Assembly: GCA_030151885.1 (NCBI GenBank)
Contig: JASLCG010000081.1
Coordinates: 1 to 53,782, forward strand
From: Bacteroides sp.
GTDB lineage: Bacteria; Bacteroidota; Bacteroidia; Bacteroidales; Bacteroidaceae
Length of the DNA stretch: 53,782 nucleotides
Direction: 5' to 3'
Below the pieces are notes generated by a model that saw only the letters and a program-made list of their open reading frames with translations, was not told where the DNA came from and ran no database searches. This document shows, piece by piece, positions 1-8,722 of the stretch. The first letter of the stretch is position 1; every line of letters starts with the position of its first letter. The position numbers and the translations under genes are program-made.

Positions 1-593
1 TTCCATTTGGTAAAGTGCCAAAATAGTACATTAGTACATATAATGTAGGTGATATGTTGTGCTGCTAGTCCCCAATATGCATAGCCGTTATAAGCTAAGG
101 TTACTCCTACTATTCCCGCAACAAGAAGTCCTGTAATCATTGATATAGCTCGTTCTTTGACCATCATATACCTAAAGAGATAAGCATTGTGGGCTGTTCC
201 TATACTTGCAAAAACAAAACCTAAAAAAAGGAATCTAGATAGTGGAATAAGATTTGGACTATTAAAAAAACTAGCTATAGACGGAGCTAAGAGAAATAAT
301 ATAATATAAATAACTACACCAATACTGCTGCTACACCAAAAAACAGCATTGAAATCTTTATGGGTTGGGTTTGTTTTATTTGCTAAGGCTTGTGTAAAAC
401 CACTCTCTTGTAGTGTTGTTGCTACTAGGCTAAATATAGTAAGCACACCTATTGTACCATAATCTTCTACATCAAGAATACGGCTTAGCCAAACGCCAAA
501 TATAAGATTTAGTAATTGTTGAACGATATTACTCGCCCCACCCCATATTAAGCCTTTTGCTGTTTTGTCTTTTACTACTTTATCCCTTGTCAT
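1..593 (-). CDS. Wzx-type polysaccharide flippase, N-terminal part (runs off the left edge)
   Basis: About 197 codons are visible from the ATG at 593 and the frame stays open to the window edge. The protein opens MTRDKVVKDKTAKGLIWGG, followed by hydrophobic segments separated by short polar loops and the phrase LSRILDVEDYGTIGV, which is typical of the polysaccharide transport/MATE-like flippase family. Members move lipid-linked oligosaccharide units across the inner membrane for O-antigen, capsule or exopolysaccharide. The gene follows metG with a hairpin between them, so it probably starts a surface-polysaccharide locus lying to the left. The glycan it handles cannot be told from this fragment. 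The family call is from recalled sequence character. Confidence 0.8.
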   Translation of the reverse strand, partial: MTRDKVVKDKTAKGLIWGGASNIVQQLLNLIFGVWLSRILDVEDYGTIGVLTIFSLVATTLQESGFTQALANKTNPTHKDFNAVFWCSSSIGVVIYIILFLLAPSIASFFNSPNLIPLSRFLFLGFVFASIGTAHNAYLFRYMMVKERAISMITGLLVAGIVGVTLAYNGYAYWGLAAQHITYIICTNVLFWHFTKW

Positions 594-601
594 ATATTTC
601 A

Positions 602-636
602 AAGCCCAAACTTCATTTACGAAGTTTGGGCTTTTA
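602..636 (-). terminator. Hairpin between metG and the flippase gene
   Basis: A 14-base stem (AAAGCCCAAACTTC with its complement) and a 6-base loop lie 16 bases after the metG stop and 9 bases before the flippase start. The tract after it is only moderately T-rich on either strand, so termination may be partial. Confidence 0.6.
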
Positions 637-652
637 AGTATTTGCTATATAG

Positions 653-2692
653 TTACTTAACTTCGCTACCAGGTCTTAATACTCCTAGTGGCGTAAGTAT
701 AGATAATGTTCCGTTTTGGTCTTCTGCCGAAAGAATCATTCCTTCAGACATTACACCTCTAAGTTTTCTTGGCGCAAAGTTAGCAATAAAACAAACTTGC
801 TTACCAATTAACTCTTCAGGTTTGTAAAATTTAGCTATACCAGACACAATAGTTCTTGTATCAAGACCATCATCAATCTTGAATTGTAATAACTTATCCG
901 CTTTAGGAACTTTAGTGCATTCAAGAACGGTACCTACTCTTATATCTAGCTTGCTCCAGTCATCAAAAGAAACCTCTTCTTTTATTGGATTAGCTTTATA
1001 GTTGTTTTCTTCGTTCTCTTTTCTAATGTTCTCTAGTCTATCTAGTTGTTTTTGTATAGTTTCATCTTCTATTTTTTCAAATAATAGTGATGGCTTATTT
1101 AGCTGATGGTTTGTTTGTAATAGATCAATACTACCTAAACTATTCCACTCGAAGTGCTCCATATTAAGCATTGTTCTTAATTTAGCAGAACTAAATGGGA
1201 GGAATGGTTCAAAAGCAATTGCTAAGTTAGCAACTAGTTGTAAACTAATGTTTAGAATAGTTCCTACTCTCTCCATATCTGTTTTTGCTAATTTCCAAGG
1301 CTCTGTATCTGCTAAGTATTTATTTCCTATACGAGCTAGGTTCATTGCCTCCTTAAGCGCTTCTCTGAATTTAAAGTTTCCTAGAAGTACTTCTAGGTGA
1401 GCTTGAACTTCTTTAAAGCTACTGATAATCTCTTCATCATAAGCTTCTAGCTTAGCTCTTGCAGGAACTTTACCATCAAAGTATTTGCTAGTAAGCACTA
1501 GTGCTCTATTGACAAAGTTTCCGTACACAGCTACAAGCTCATTATTATTTCTTGCTTGGAAGTCCTTCCAAGTAAAGTCATTATCCTTAGTTTCTGGAGC
1601 ATTGGCAGTTAATACATAGCGAAGCACATCTTGTTGTCCTGGGAAGTCTGCTAAGTACTCATGTAGCCATACCGCCCAATTTCTAGATGTAGAAATTTTA
1701 TCTCCTTCAAGATTTAAAAACTCATTACTAGGTACATTGTCTGGAAGAATGTAGCTTCCTTCTGCTTTTAACATTGCAGGAAATACAATACAATGGAATA
1801 CAATATTGTCTTTACCAATAAAGTGTACTAGTCTAGTGTCTTTATCTTTCCACCATTTTTCCCAATCATTAGGTAGTAACTCTTTCGTGTTAGAGATATA
1901 GCCTATTGGAGCATCAAACCAAACGTATAGAACTTTACCATCAGCTCCTTCTACGGGAACAGGAATACCCCAATTAAGGTCACGGCTCACAGCCCTAGGG
2001 TGTAATCCCATATCTAACCAACTTTTGCATTGGCCATATACATTAGGTCTCCACTCTTTATGGTCGTCTAGTATCCAATTTTTTAGCCAAGCTTCATGCT
2101 TATCTAAAGGTAGATACCAGTGTTTAGTTTCTCGCATTACAGGTTTTGATCCAGTTATGGTACTTTTAGGATTAATTAGATCTGTAGCATTGAGTGATGT
2201 ACCACACTTTTCGCATTGGTCACCATATGCGCCATCAGCATGGCAATGGGGACACTCTCCTGTGATGTATCTATCAGCAAGAAAAGTTTCTGCTTTTTCG
2301 TCGTAATACTGTTTAGATGTTTGCTCTACAAACTCATCTTTATTATATAGAGTTTTAAAGAAGTCTGACGCAGTCTCTTTATGCACATCGGAAGTTGTTC
2401 TTCCATATACATCAAAAGAGATACCGAATTCTTTAAAAGATTTTTTAATTAAGCTATGGAACTTATCCACTACGTCTTGGGGTGTAATGCCTTCTTTCTT
2501 AGCACGTATAGTAATTGGCACTCCATGCTCATCTGATCCGCCTATAAATAAAACATCCTCTTTCTTAAGTCTGAGGTATCTTACATAAATGTCGGCAGGG
2601 ATATATACACCAGCCATATGTCCAATATGAACAGGACCATTGGCATAAGGTAGAGCCGACGTAACTGTGGTTCTTTTGAATTTATTTTCCAT
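653..2692 (-). CDS. metG: Methionyl-tRNA synthetase
   Basis: This cytoplasmic class I synthetase (679 aa) charges tRNA-Met. The HIGH motif is at residues 22-25 and the KMSKS-equivalent reads KISTS at 332-336. A zinc knuckle with cysteines 147, 150, 160 and 163 sits in the connective domain, marking the zinc-containing MetRS type. The last ~110 residues form the EMAP/Trbp111-like tRNA-binding domain (FDDWSKLDIRVGTV), which is fused in this type. The ATG at 2692 sits ~40 bases below a TATCTTTG -7 element, so the gene has its own promoter. The downstream gene on the same strand is a flippase with no functional link. Confidence 0.98.
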   Translation of the reverse strand: MENKFKRTTVTSALPYANGPVHIGHMAGVYIPADIYVRYLRLKKEDVLFIGGSDEHGVPITIRAKKEGITPQDVVDKFHSLIKKSFKEFGISFDVYGRTTSDVHKETASDFFKTLYNKDEFVEQTSKQYYDEKAETFLADRYITGECPHCHADGAYGDQCEKCGTSLNATDLINPKSTITGSKPVMRETKHWYLPLDKHEAWLKNWILDDHKEWRPNVYGQCKSWLDMGLHPRAVSRDLNWGIPVPVEGADGKVLYVWFDAPIGYISNTKELLPNDWEKWWKDKDTRLVHFIGKDNIVFHCIVFPAMLKAEGSYILPDNVPSNEFLNLEGDKISTSRNWAVWLHEYLADFPGQQDVLRYVLTANAPETKDNDFTWKDFQARNNNELVAVYGNFVNRALVLTSKYFDGKVPARAKLEAYDEEIISSFKEVQAHLEVLLGNFKFREALKEAMNLARIGNKYLADTEPWKLAKTDMERVGTILNISLQLVANLAIAFEPFLPFSSAKLRTMLNMEHFEWNSLGSIDLLQTNHQLNKPSLLFEKIEDETIQKQLDRLENIRKENEENNYKANPIKEEVSFDDWSKLDIRVGTVLECTKVPKADKLLQFKIDDGLDTRTIVSGIAKFYKPEELIGKQVCFIANFAPRKLRGVMSEGMILSAEDQNGTLSILTPLGVLRPGSEVK

Positions 2693-2732
2693 TCTATAGC
2701 TATATATTTTTCTAAATATCTATTGTATAGTA

Positions 2733-2740
2733 CAAAGATA
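2733..2740 (-). promoter_or_regulatory. Putative metG promoter (-7 element)
   Basis: TATCTTTG on the minus strand matches the Bacteroidetes -7 consensus TAnnTTTG. A well-spaced -33 TTTG is not evident. Confidence 0.55.
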
Positions 2741-2804
2741 ACTACTTTTCAGTCCAAATCATTAATTTAAGAACTTTTCTAACTTGCTAAAGAAGTGTTT
2801 TTAA

Positions 2805-4343
2805 TTATCTAGCCCAGTTTCCTCGGTCTAAATTTCGGTAGTTTATAGCTTCTGCCAAATGTTTTGATTCAATATTGACTGCTTCTTCTAAATCTGCTAT
2901 AGTCCTAGCTACTTTTAATATTCTGTCGTATGCTCTAGCCGATAGATTTAATTTTTCCATTGCTGTCTTTAATAGTTTTAGGCTCTCAGGCTTTAATTGT
3001 GCATATTTTTTGATTAGTCTTGGATTCATTTGTGCATTACAGAAAATATCAATCTCTTCTTTATACCTTTCATCTTGTATAAGACGAGCTTTTAGAACTC
3101 TCTCTTGAATAAGAAAGCTTGCTTCTGAAGGTTTTTGGCTACTAATTTCATCAAACGATACTGGTACTATTTCTATTTGAATATCGAATCTGTCTAATAA
3201 TGGACCGGACACCTTATTTAGATACTTTTGCACTTGTCCAGAGTTACACATGCACTCTTTTGTAGGGTGGTTATAATATCCACAGGGGCAAGGATTCATA
3301 GATGCAATAAGCATAAAACTTGCAGGGTAGTCAACACTGCATCTGACTCTTGAAATTGTAATTTTTCTATCTTCTAGAGGTTGTCTCAATACTTCTAATA
3401 CATTTCTATTGAATTCTGGTAGTTCATCAAGAAATAGAACCCCATGGTGTGAAAGACTAATCTCTCCTGGCATTGGATAAGTGCCTCCTCCTGCCATTGC
3501 TACCATTGATGTGCTATGGTGTGGCGCTCGGAATGGCCTAGTACTTATTAAAGATGAATCTTTTTCTAGCTTTCCTGCAACGGAGTGGATCTTGGTCGTT
3601 TCTAGACTTTCTCCTAAAGATAAAGGTGGTAATATTGAAGGAATCCTTTTCGCCATCATTGATTTGCCACTCCCAGGAGGTCCTACCATAATTAGATTAT
3701 GTCCTCCTGCTGCAGCAACCTCTAGCGAACGCTTTACACTATTTTGTCCTTTTACCTCCGAGAAGTCAAAGTCAAAAACAGACTGGTTTTTATAAAACTC
3801 GTCTCGCGTGTTAACTGTTGTTGGGGTTAGTTCTGCTTTGCCTTGGAAAAAGTCTATAACTTCTGTAATATGGCTGACGCCGTACACTTTAAGTTTATTT
3901 ACAACTGCGGCTTCTCTAGCATTTTGAAGTGGGAGGATAAAGCCTTCAAAGTCATGTTCTCTTGCTTTTATGGCCATTGGAAGTGCTCCTTTTATTGGGT
4001 TAATAGATCCGTCTAAACTGAGTTCCCCCATAATAAGGTATTTTCCAATTTCTTCTGATCCAATTCCTTTAGTTGAGGCTAATAATCCCATAGCCAGTGG
4101 TAAGTCGTACGCAGACCCCTCTTTTCTTAGATCGGCTGGGGCCATGTTTATAACAATTTGCTTTGTTGGCAACTTGTATCCAGAAACATCTAGAGCTGAT
4201 AATATGCGTTGATGACTCTCTTTAACAGCAGCATCTGGTAGTCCTACAAGATAGAACATACAACCTCTTGTACTGTTTATTTCAATAGTAATAAGTATGG
4301 CATCTACACCTTGTACTGTAGCGCCGAAAGTTTTAATAAGCAT
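2805..4343 (-). CDS. comM: ComM/YifB family AAA+ ATPase (Mg-chelatase-like)
   Basis: This 512-aa protein has a Lon-protease-like N-terminal domain (about 1-170) and a Mg-chelatase-type AAA+ core. Walker A is GPPGSGKS at 221-228 and Walker B is LFLDELPEF near residue 300. The family's Cys-rich CPCGYYNHPTKECMC insert is present, and the C-terminal helical domain ends in NYRNLDRGNWAR. In transformable bacteria ComM is a hexameric branch-migration helicase that extends donor DNA integration. The family is also widespread in bacteria not known to be competent. It starts 38 bases after the upstream lipoprotein gene, so co-transcription is likely. The family is certain; a role in competence here is inference. 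Confidence 0.95.
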   Translation of the reverse strand: MLIKTFGATVQGVDAILITIEINSTRGCMFYLVGLPDAAVKESHQRILSALDVSGYKLPTKQIVINMAPADLRKEGSAYDLPLAMGLLASTKGIGSEEIGKYLIMGELSLDGSINPIKGALPMAIKAREHDFEGFILPLQNAREAAVVNKLKVYGVSHITEVIDFFQGKAELTPTTVNTRDEFYKNQSVFDFDFSEVKGQNSVKRSLEVAAAGGHNLIMVGPPGSGKSMMAKRIPSILPPLSLGESLETTKIHSVAGKLEKDSSLISTRPFRAPHHSTSMVAMAGGGTYPMPGEISLSHHGVLFLDELPEFNRNVLEVLRQPLEDRKITISRVRCSVDYPASFMLIASMNPCPCGYYNHPTKECMCNSGQVQKYLNKVSGPLLDRFDIQIEIVPVSFDEISSQKPSEASFLIQERVLKARLIQDERYKEEIDIFCNAQMNPRLIKKYAQLKPESLKLLKTAMEKLNLSARAYDRILKVARTIADLEEAVNIESKHLAEAINYRNLDRGNWAR

Positions 4344-4381
4344 GATTTAGGTAAAAGTTAATTAAGGGATTTATATGAAAA

Positions 4382-5407
4382 TTATTTCTTTTTTATATCT
4401 GTATCATATAGTTTTTTTATGTTTTTAGTTATTGAATCAACAGAGTTGGTTCTATAAATAATTCTATTATTTTTATTAATAATGAAATAAGTGGGTAGCT
4501 GATTAACGCCATATCGATCTGCTATAGTTGCTTCTATACCTTGTAAATCGTATAGTTGCTCCCATAGATACTTTTCTCTCTTCACAATTTTCTTTAATTG
4601 CGTAGTGTCATTATCCAATGAGATATTGTACATTTTAAAGTCTTTGTATTTACTCATAACTTTATGCAAGTCTATTAACTTTCTGTTTTCAGATATGGAA
4701 AGAGAGTCCCATGAAGCCCAAAAAGTCATTAGCGTAAATTTATTTTTAATATGGCTAAGATCTTTATTATCCCCTTTTAAGCTTTTCACATTAAAATATA
4801 GAGCTGAAGAGTTTTCCTTTGATCTTCCTGCTCTTGTTAATTTAGAGTCATAAGTTTCAAGATAGTATTTATCTTGGATTACGCCAGGTAAGTTAGTTAT
4901 AAGCTCTTTTATAAGATTTATATTTGGAGTGTCAGTATTTATCAAGTACTTCTTTAATATATAGATTGTACTACTAAAGAAAGGGTTTTCTTTGATGTAT
5001 TTTGTTACAAGTTCTTCTTTGTTAATACTGTCCTTATAGGATATAAGGAATTCATTATACTTTTTGTATTCCGTACCTCCTACAATTGTTGCTATAGAGT
5101 CATTTTGCTGAGTTAGTATTATGCTGTCTCCTTCATGTAAAAAAAGGGGATACTCTTTTTCTTGATAATATAAGTATCCTAAAGAGTAATTATCTGTATT
5201 TAGGTTTATTGTACCTTCCCCATTTTTAATAAATAGGCTATCAATACTGTTGTGGTAATTACTGTATAGTAAAACTGTATCATGTAAATCATTATTAAGA
5301 GAAGCAGATATAGTGGCAGTAGGTATTGCTTCTTTAACGACTTTTCTTGAACACGATATACTTATTATTACGAATAGTAGTGAAGTATATATGAAAAACT
5401 TTCTCAT
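4382..5407 (-). CDS. TlpA-like thioredoxin-fold lipoprotein lacking the CxxC motif
   Basis: The 341-aa protein begins with a lipoprotein signal (MRKFFIYTSLLFVIISISCS), with Cys20 as the predicted lipidated residue. The N-terminal half resembles the DUF4369-type beta domain common on Bacteroidetes periplasmic thioredoxins. The C-terminal ~130 residues have the TlpA/AhpC fold: FTLMTFWASW opens the first strand and helix, and the cis-Pro loop appears as NQLPTYFIINKNN. The position that normally reads WCxxC is WDSLS, so neither redox cysteine is present. The protein is therefore unlikely to be a thiol oxidoreductase and may be a binding or structural relative. It probably shares a transcript with comM. 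Its partner is unknown. Confidence 0.85.
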   Translation of the reverse strand: MRKFFIYTSLLFVIISISCSRKVVKEAIPTATISASLNNDLHDTVLLYSNYHNSIDSLFIKNGEGTINLNTDNYSLGYLYYQEKEYPLFLHEGDSIILTQQNDSIATIVGGTEYKKYNEFLISYKDSINKEELVTKYIKENPFFSSTIYILKKYLINTDTPNINLIKELITNLPGVIQDKYYLETYDSKLTRAGRSKENSSALYFNVKSLKGDNKDLSHIKNKFTLMTFWASWDSLSISENRKLIDLHKVMSKYKDFKMYNISLDNDTTQLKKIVKREKYLWEQLYDLQGIEATIADRYGVNQLPTYFIINKNNRIIYRTNSVDSITKNIKKLYDTDIKKK

Positions 5408-5452
5408 GGATTCTATTATTTATTTTACGAAGATACAATATTCGGATAAAAA

Positions 5453-5488
5453 AACAGGCGTTATAGTAATTAAACTATAACGCCTGTT
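5453..5488 (-). terminator. Terminator of secDF
   Basis: A perfect 15-bp stem (AACAGGCGTTATAGT) with loop AATTAA lies 25 bases after the secDF stop. On the minus strand it is followed by seven T's, making it a strong intrinsic terminator. Confidence 0.9.
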
Positions 5489-5513
5489 CTGCTTATAATA
5501 ATAATATCAGTTA

Positions 5514-8453
5514 TTACTCTTTATCTTTCTTTTTAAGAAGTGTATAAGCTACTGGAGCTGCTACGAATAATGATGATAGAGTACCAAATACAACACCAAG
5601 AATCATTGCAAAAGAGAAGCTTCTAATTGAATCTCCACCTAGAATGAAAATACATAATAATACGATTAATGTACTTAATGAAGTGTTAATTGTACGGTTA
5701 AGTGTTGTGTTAAGTGAGTCATTGAAGATTTGGAATTTATCACGTTTAGGATATAGACCAAAGAACTCTCTAACACGGTCAAAAATAACCACCTTATCAT
5801 TGATTGAATAACCAATTGCAGTTAGAATAGCTCCAATAAATGTTTGGTCTATTTCTAAAGAGAATGGCATCCATCCCCAACAGATAGAATATACACCTAA
5901 AATAAGAATTGTATCTGAAGCAAGGGCTACTACTGAACCAATACTGTATGCTACGTTACGGAATCTTATTAAAATGTAAATACCAATTGCTACTAGGGCT
6001 AAAATAACAGACCATAAAGCAGCAGTTTTAATATCATCTGCAATGCTAGGGCCCACTTTTTGAGAACTAATGATACTACCACCTGTATGATTTTCTCTAT
6101 CAATGAATGTCTCTAAGCTAATATTTTGAGTTAACATTGGTTTTAGAGATTCATAAAGGAATGTCTCAATTTCAGTATCAACATTAGTTCCTTCGTCATC
6201 AATTCTATAGTTTGTACTGATACGTACAGTTTTTTTATCTGTACCAATAGCAATAACACTTACTGTAGCATCTTCTCCAAAGCTGTTTTGAAGTAAATCT
6301 CGTACAGCTTCTGGTTCTACTTTTTGTTCGAATTGTACTTTGTAGTTTCTACCACCAGTAAAGTCAATACTTTGGCTTAAACCTCTAACAGTTAAAAAAC
6401 CTACAGATACAACAACTAGCGCAAGGGTTATTGTAAACCACTTTTTGTTTTTACCCATAAAGTTAAACTTGGTATTTGTAAACCAGTTTTTAGATATAGG
6501 TGATGTAAATGTAAGGTTAAGTAACTTGTCTTTATTTAAGAAGTGTTCGTATATAACTCTAGTTAAGAATACTGCTGTAAAGAAAGATACTGCAATACCT
6601 ATAATTAATGTTGTAGCGAAACCTCTAATAGGACCTGTACCAAAGTAGAATAATATAACCCCAGTAATAATAGATGTTACGTTAGAGTCAAGAATAGCAG
6701 AGAAAGCATTTCCATAACCATCTTTGATGGCTGCCTTGATACCTTTTCCAGCTCTTAATTCTTCTTTAGTTCTTTCGTAAATAAGAACGTTTGCGTCTAC
6801 AGCCATACCTAAAGATAATACCATACCTGCAATACCAGATAGTGTAAGGGCTGCTTGGAAAGAGGCTAATATACCTAACGTAAAGAATAAGTTAAGAATT
6901 AACGCACCATTCGCAATCATACCTGGAATTACACCATATATGCTGCACATATAGATCATAAGTAATGCAAGTGCAATAACGAAAGAGATGATACCAGCAT
7001 TAATAGAAGCTTGACCTAATGAAGGTCCAATAATGTCTTCTTGTACAATATGTGCTGGGGCTGGCATTTTACCCGATTTAAGAACGTTTGCTAAGTCGGT
7101 AGTCTCATCTAAAGTAAAATCTCCAGATATTTGAGAGTTTCCTCCTTTTATTTCGCCGTTAACTCTAGGTGCAGAGTAAACGTATCCATCAAGAACAATT
7201 GCAATTGCTCTACCTGTATTTTTCTTTGTTAGTTGAGCCCATTTACGATCACCATCACTGTTCATTTGCATTGAAACTACAGGGTTGTTATATTGATCGT
7301 ATTCGCTTTTAGCATTCACAATAACATCACCCTCTAGTGGAGCTTTGCCATTACGTGAAGCCTCTTTAATAGCGTAAAGAGTAAGTAAACCATTGTCTTT
7401 GTTTGGTTGTACTCCCCATTTTAAGCTTAAATTGTTAGGGAATAATTTAGCTATTTCGGGCATAGCTAGATACTTGTTAATAACAGCTGTATCTTTTACT
7501 TGTGCCATACCAGCAATAGCAGATTCACCGTAAGGTGCTATATGTAGCTTCGAGAAAAGAGGTTCATTAGCAAGCATCATATCTCTACGAACTTGTTCTA
7601 GCTCTTCTGTTAGTTGAACATTTGCAGAGTCAGTATCTAATTGTGCTACTAAATCAGCTTCACGTTCTTGAAGGCTTGATGCTAAGTTTAGAGTTTGTGC
7701 AAGTTTTGCATTTGCATTTTGTAGGTTAGGACTAATTTCCGAGAACATAAAAGTTTCCCAGAACTCAAGATTTGCAGAACCTTGAAGCAGTTTTCTTACA
7801 CGCTCTGGTTCTTTAATTCCTGGAAGTTCAATCATGATTCTTCCTAAGCCACCTTCTAGTTGTTGAATATTTGGTTGAACAACTCCAAAACGGTCAATAC
7901 GAGTACGTAGAACGTTGTATGAGTTATTAATAGCATCTTTAATTTCTGCTCTTAAAACTTTTTCAACATCAGCATCTGTTGTGTTTTGAGTAACAGATCC
8001 TTTTAGTTGTTTTGTTGCAAATAAACCAGAAAGAGGTTTTCCTGGAGCTTGCTTTTTGTACTCTTTAATAAATAGAGTAATTAAATCGTCTTGGCTTGAA
8101 TTTGCCAATTTGCTAGCGTTAGATAGTGCTTTATTGAAAGCATCATCTGTTTTGTTGTCAGCTAATGTGCGAATTACATCTGGAACAGACACTTCTAGTA
8201 TGACATTCATACCACCTTTTAGGTCAAGTCCCAGGTTGATTTCCATTTCACGGCATTGTTTAAAGGTATATCCAAACCATATTTTTTGGCCTGAAATTGA
8301 ATCTATGTATTCATTCATAGCCGTAGCGTCTCCATTAGATTGTTCCTTAGCCTTATTCATGTAATGGCCAGTAACAAAAGAGAAGGATAGGTAGAATACA
8401 CAAATCAATGTGAGTAATACCGCAAAAACTTTTACAAATCCTTTGTTTTGCAT
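5514..8453 (-). CDS. secDF: Fused protein translocase subunit SecD-SecF
   Basis: The 979-aa inner-membrane protein combines SecD (about 1-640) and SecF (about 640-979), the usual arrangement in Bacteroidetes. It uses the proton-motive force to complete Sec-dependent export on the periplasmic side. The SecD half starts with one membrane segment and GLDLKGGMNVILEV, carries a large periplasmic P1 region, and ends in a six-helix bundle containing GMAVDANVLIYERTKEEL. The SecF half has DFTGGRNYKVQFE and the matching SINDKVVIFDRVREF motif. P1 contains a Bacteroidetes-style insertion with heptad-like, Gln/Glu-rich sequence. The gene is monocistronic, with its own -7 element upstream and a strong terminator downstream. 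Confidence 0.97.
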   Translation of the reverse strand: MQNKGFVKVFAVLLTLICVFYLSFSFVTGHYMNKAKEQSNGDATAMNEYIDSISGQKIWFGYTFKQCREMEINLGLDLKGGMNVILEVSVPDVIRTLADNKTDDAFNKALSNASKLANSSQDDLITLFIKEYKKQAPGKPLSGLFATKQLKGSVTQNTTDADVEKVLRAEIKDAINNSYNVLRTRIDRFGVVQPNIQQLEGGLGRIMIELPGIKEPERVRKLLQGSANLEFWETFMFSEISPNLQNANAKLAQTLNLASSLQEREADLVAQLDTDSANVQLTEELEQVRRDMMLANEPLFSKLHIAPYGESAIAGMAQVKDTAVINKYLAMPEIAKLFPNNLSLKWGVQPNKDNGLLTLYAIKEASRNGKAPLEGDVIVNAKSEYDQYNNPVVSMQMNSDGDRKWAQLTKKNTGRAIAIVLDGYVYSAPRVNGEIKGGNSQISGDFTLDETTDLANVLKSGKMPAPAHIVQEDIIGPSLGQASINAGIISFVIALALLMIYMCSIYGVIPGMIANGALILNLFFTLGILASFQAALTLSGIAGMVLSLGMAVDANVLIYERTKEELRAGKGIKAAIKDGYGNAFSAILDSNVTSIITGVILFYFGTGPIRGFATTLIIGIAVSFFTAVFLTRVIYEHFLNKDKLLNLTFTSPISKNWFTNTKFNFMGKNKKWFTITLALVVVSVGFLTVRGLSQSIDFTGGRNYKVQFEQKVEPEAVRDLLQNSFGEDATVSVIAIGTDKKTVRISTNYRIDDEGTNVDTEIETFLYESLKPMLTQNISLETFIDRENHTGGSIISSQKVGPSIADDIKTAALWSVILALVAIGIYILIRFRNVAYSIGSVVALASDTILILGVYSICWGWMPFSLEIDQTFIGAILTAIGYSINDKVVIFDRVREFFGLYPKRDKFQIFNDSLNTTLNRTINTSLSTLIVLLCIFILGGDSIRSFSFAMILGVVFGTLSSLFVAAPVAYTLLKKKDKE

Positions 8454-8518
8454 GTTACTTTTTAGTTTATGATTATTTTAATTTATTATTATTCTATTGG
8501 TTACTTGGTATAAGTTTG

Positions 8519-8526
8519 CAAATATA
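8519..8526 (-). promoter_or_regulatory. Putative secDF promoter (-7 element)
   Basis: TATATTTG on the minus strand, 65 bases upstream of the secDF ATG, matches TAnnTTTG. No clear -33 box is seen. Confidence 0.5.
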
Positions 8527-8670
8527 GCGTTTTTTTCACACTCATTTATATTCAATGTCAAATATTTGATGAATAGGTAGTTTTGTTTTATATTTTACTT
8601 ATAATATCTATTTGCTAATAGAAAAACAAGCATAACTATGTGTAAAGATATACAAGGAGAGTTATTATAC

Positions 8671-8704
8671 AAAAATGAAGCACCAATTTTGGTGCTTCAT
8701 TTTT
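8671..8704 (-). terminator. Terminator after the M3 peptidase gene
   Basis: A near-perfect 16-bp stem (AAAAATGAAGCACCAA) with a 2-base loop lies 19 bases after the M3 peptidase stop and is followed by T's on the minus strand. It ends the rhomboid-to-peptidase transcript. Confidence 0.88.
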
Positions 8705-8722
8705 ATTTTTTATTCTAAAGGC

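Noticed and set aside
2770..2804. Possible terminator after comM
   Set aside because: The inverted repeat there has several mismatches and no clear T-run, so I could not support it.
8640..8719. Possible micro-ORF on the plus strand before the M3 peptidase terminator
   Set aside because: Its second half is the terminator palindrome itself, and no promoter or conserved product is evident.
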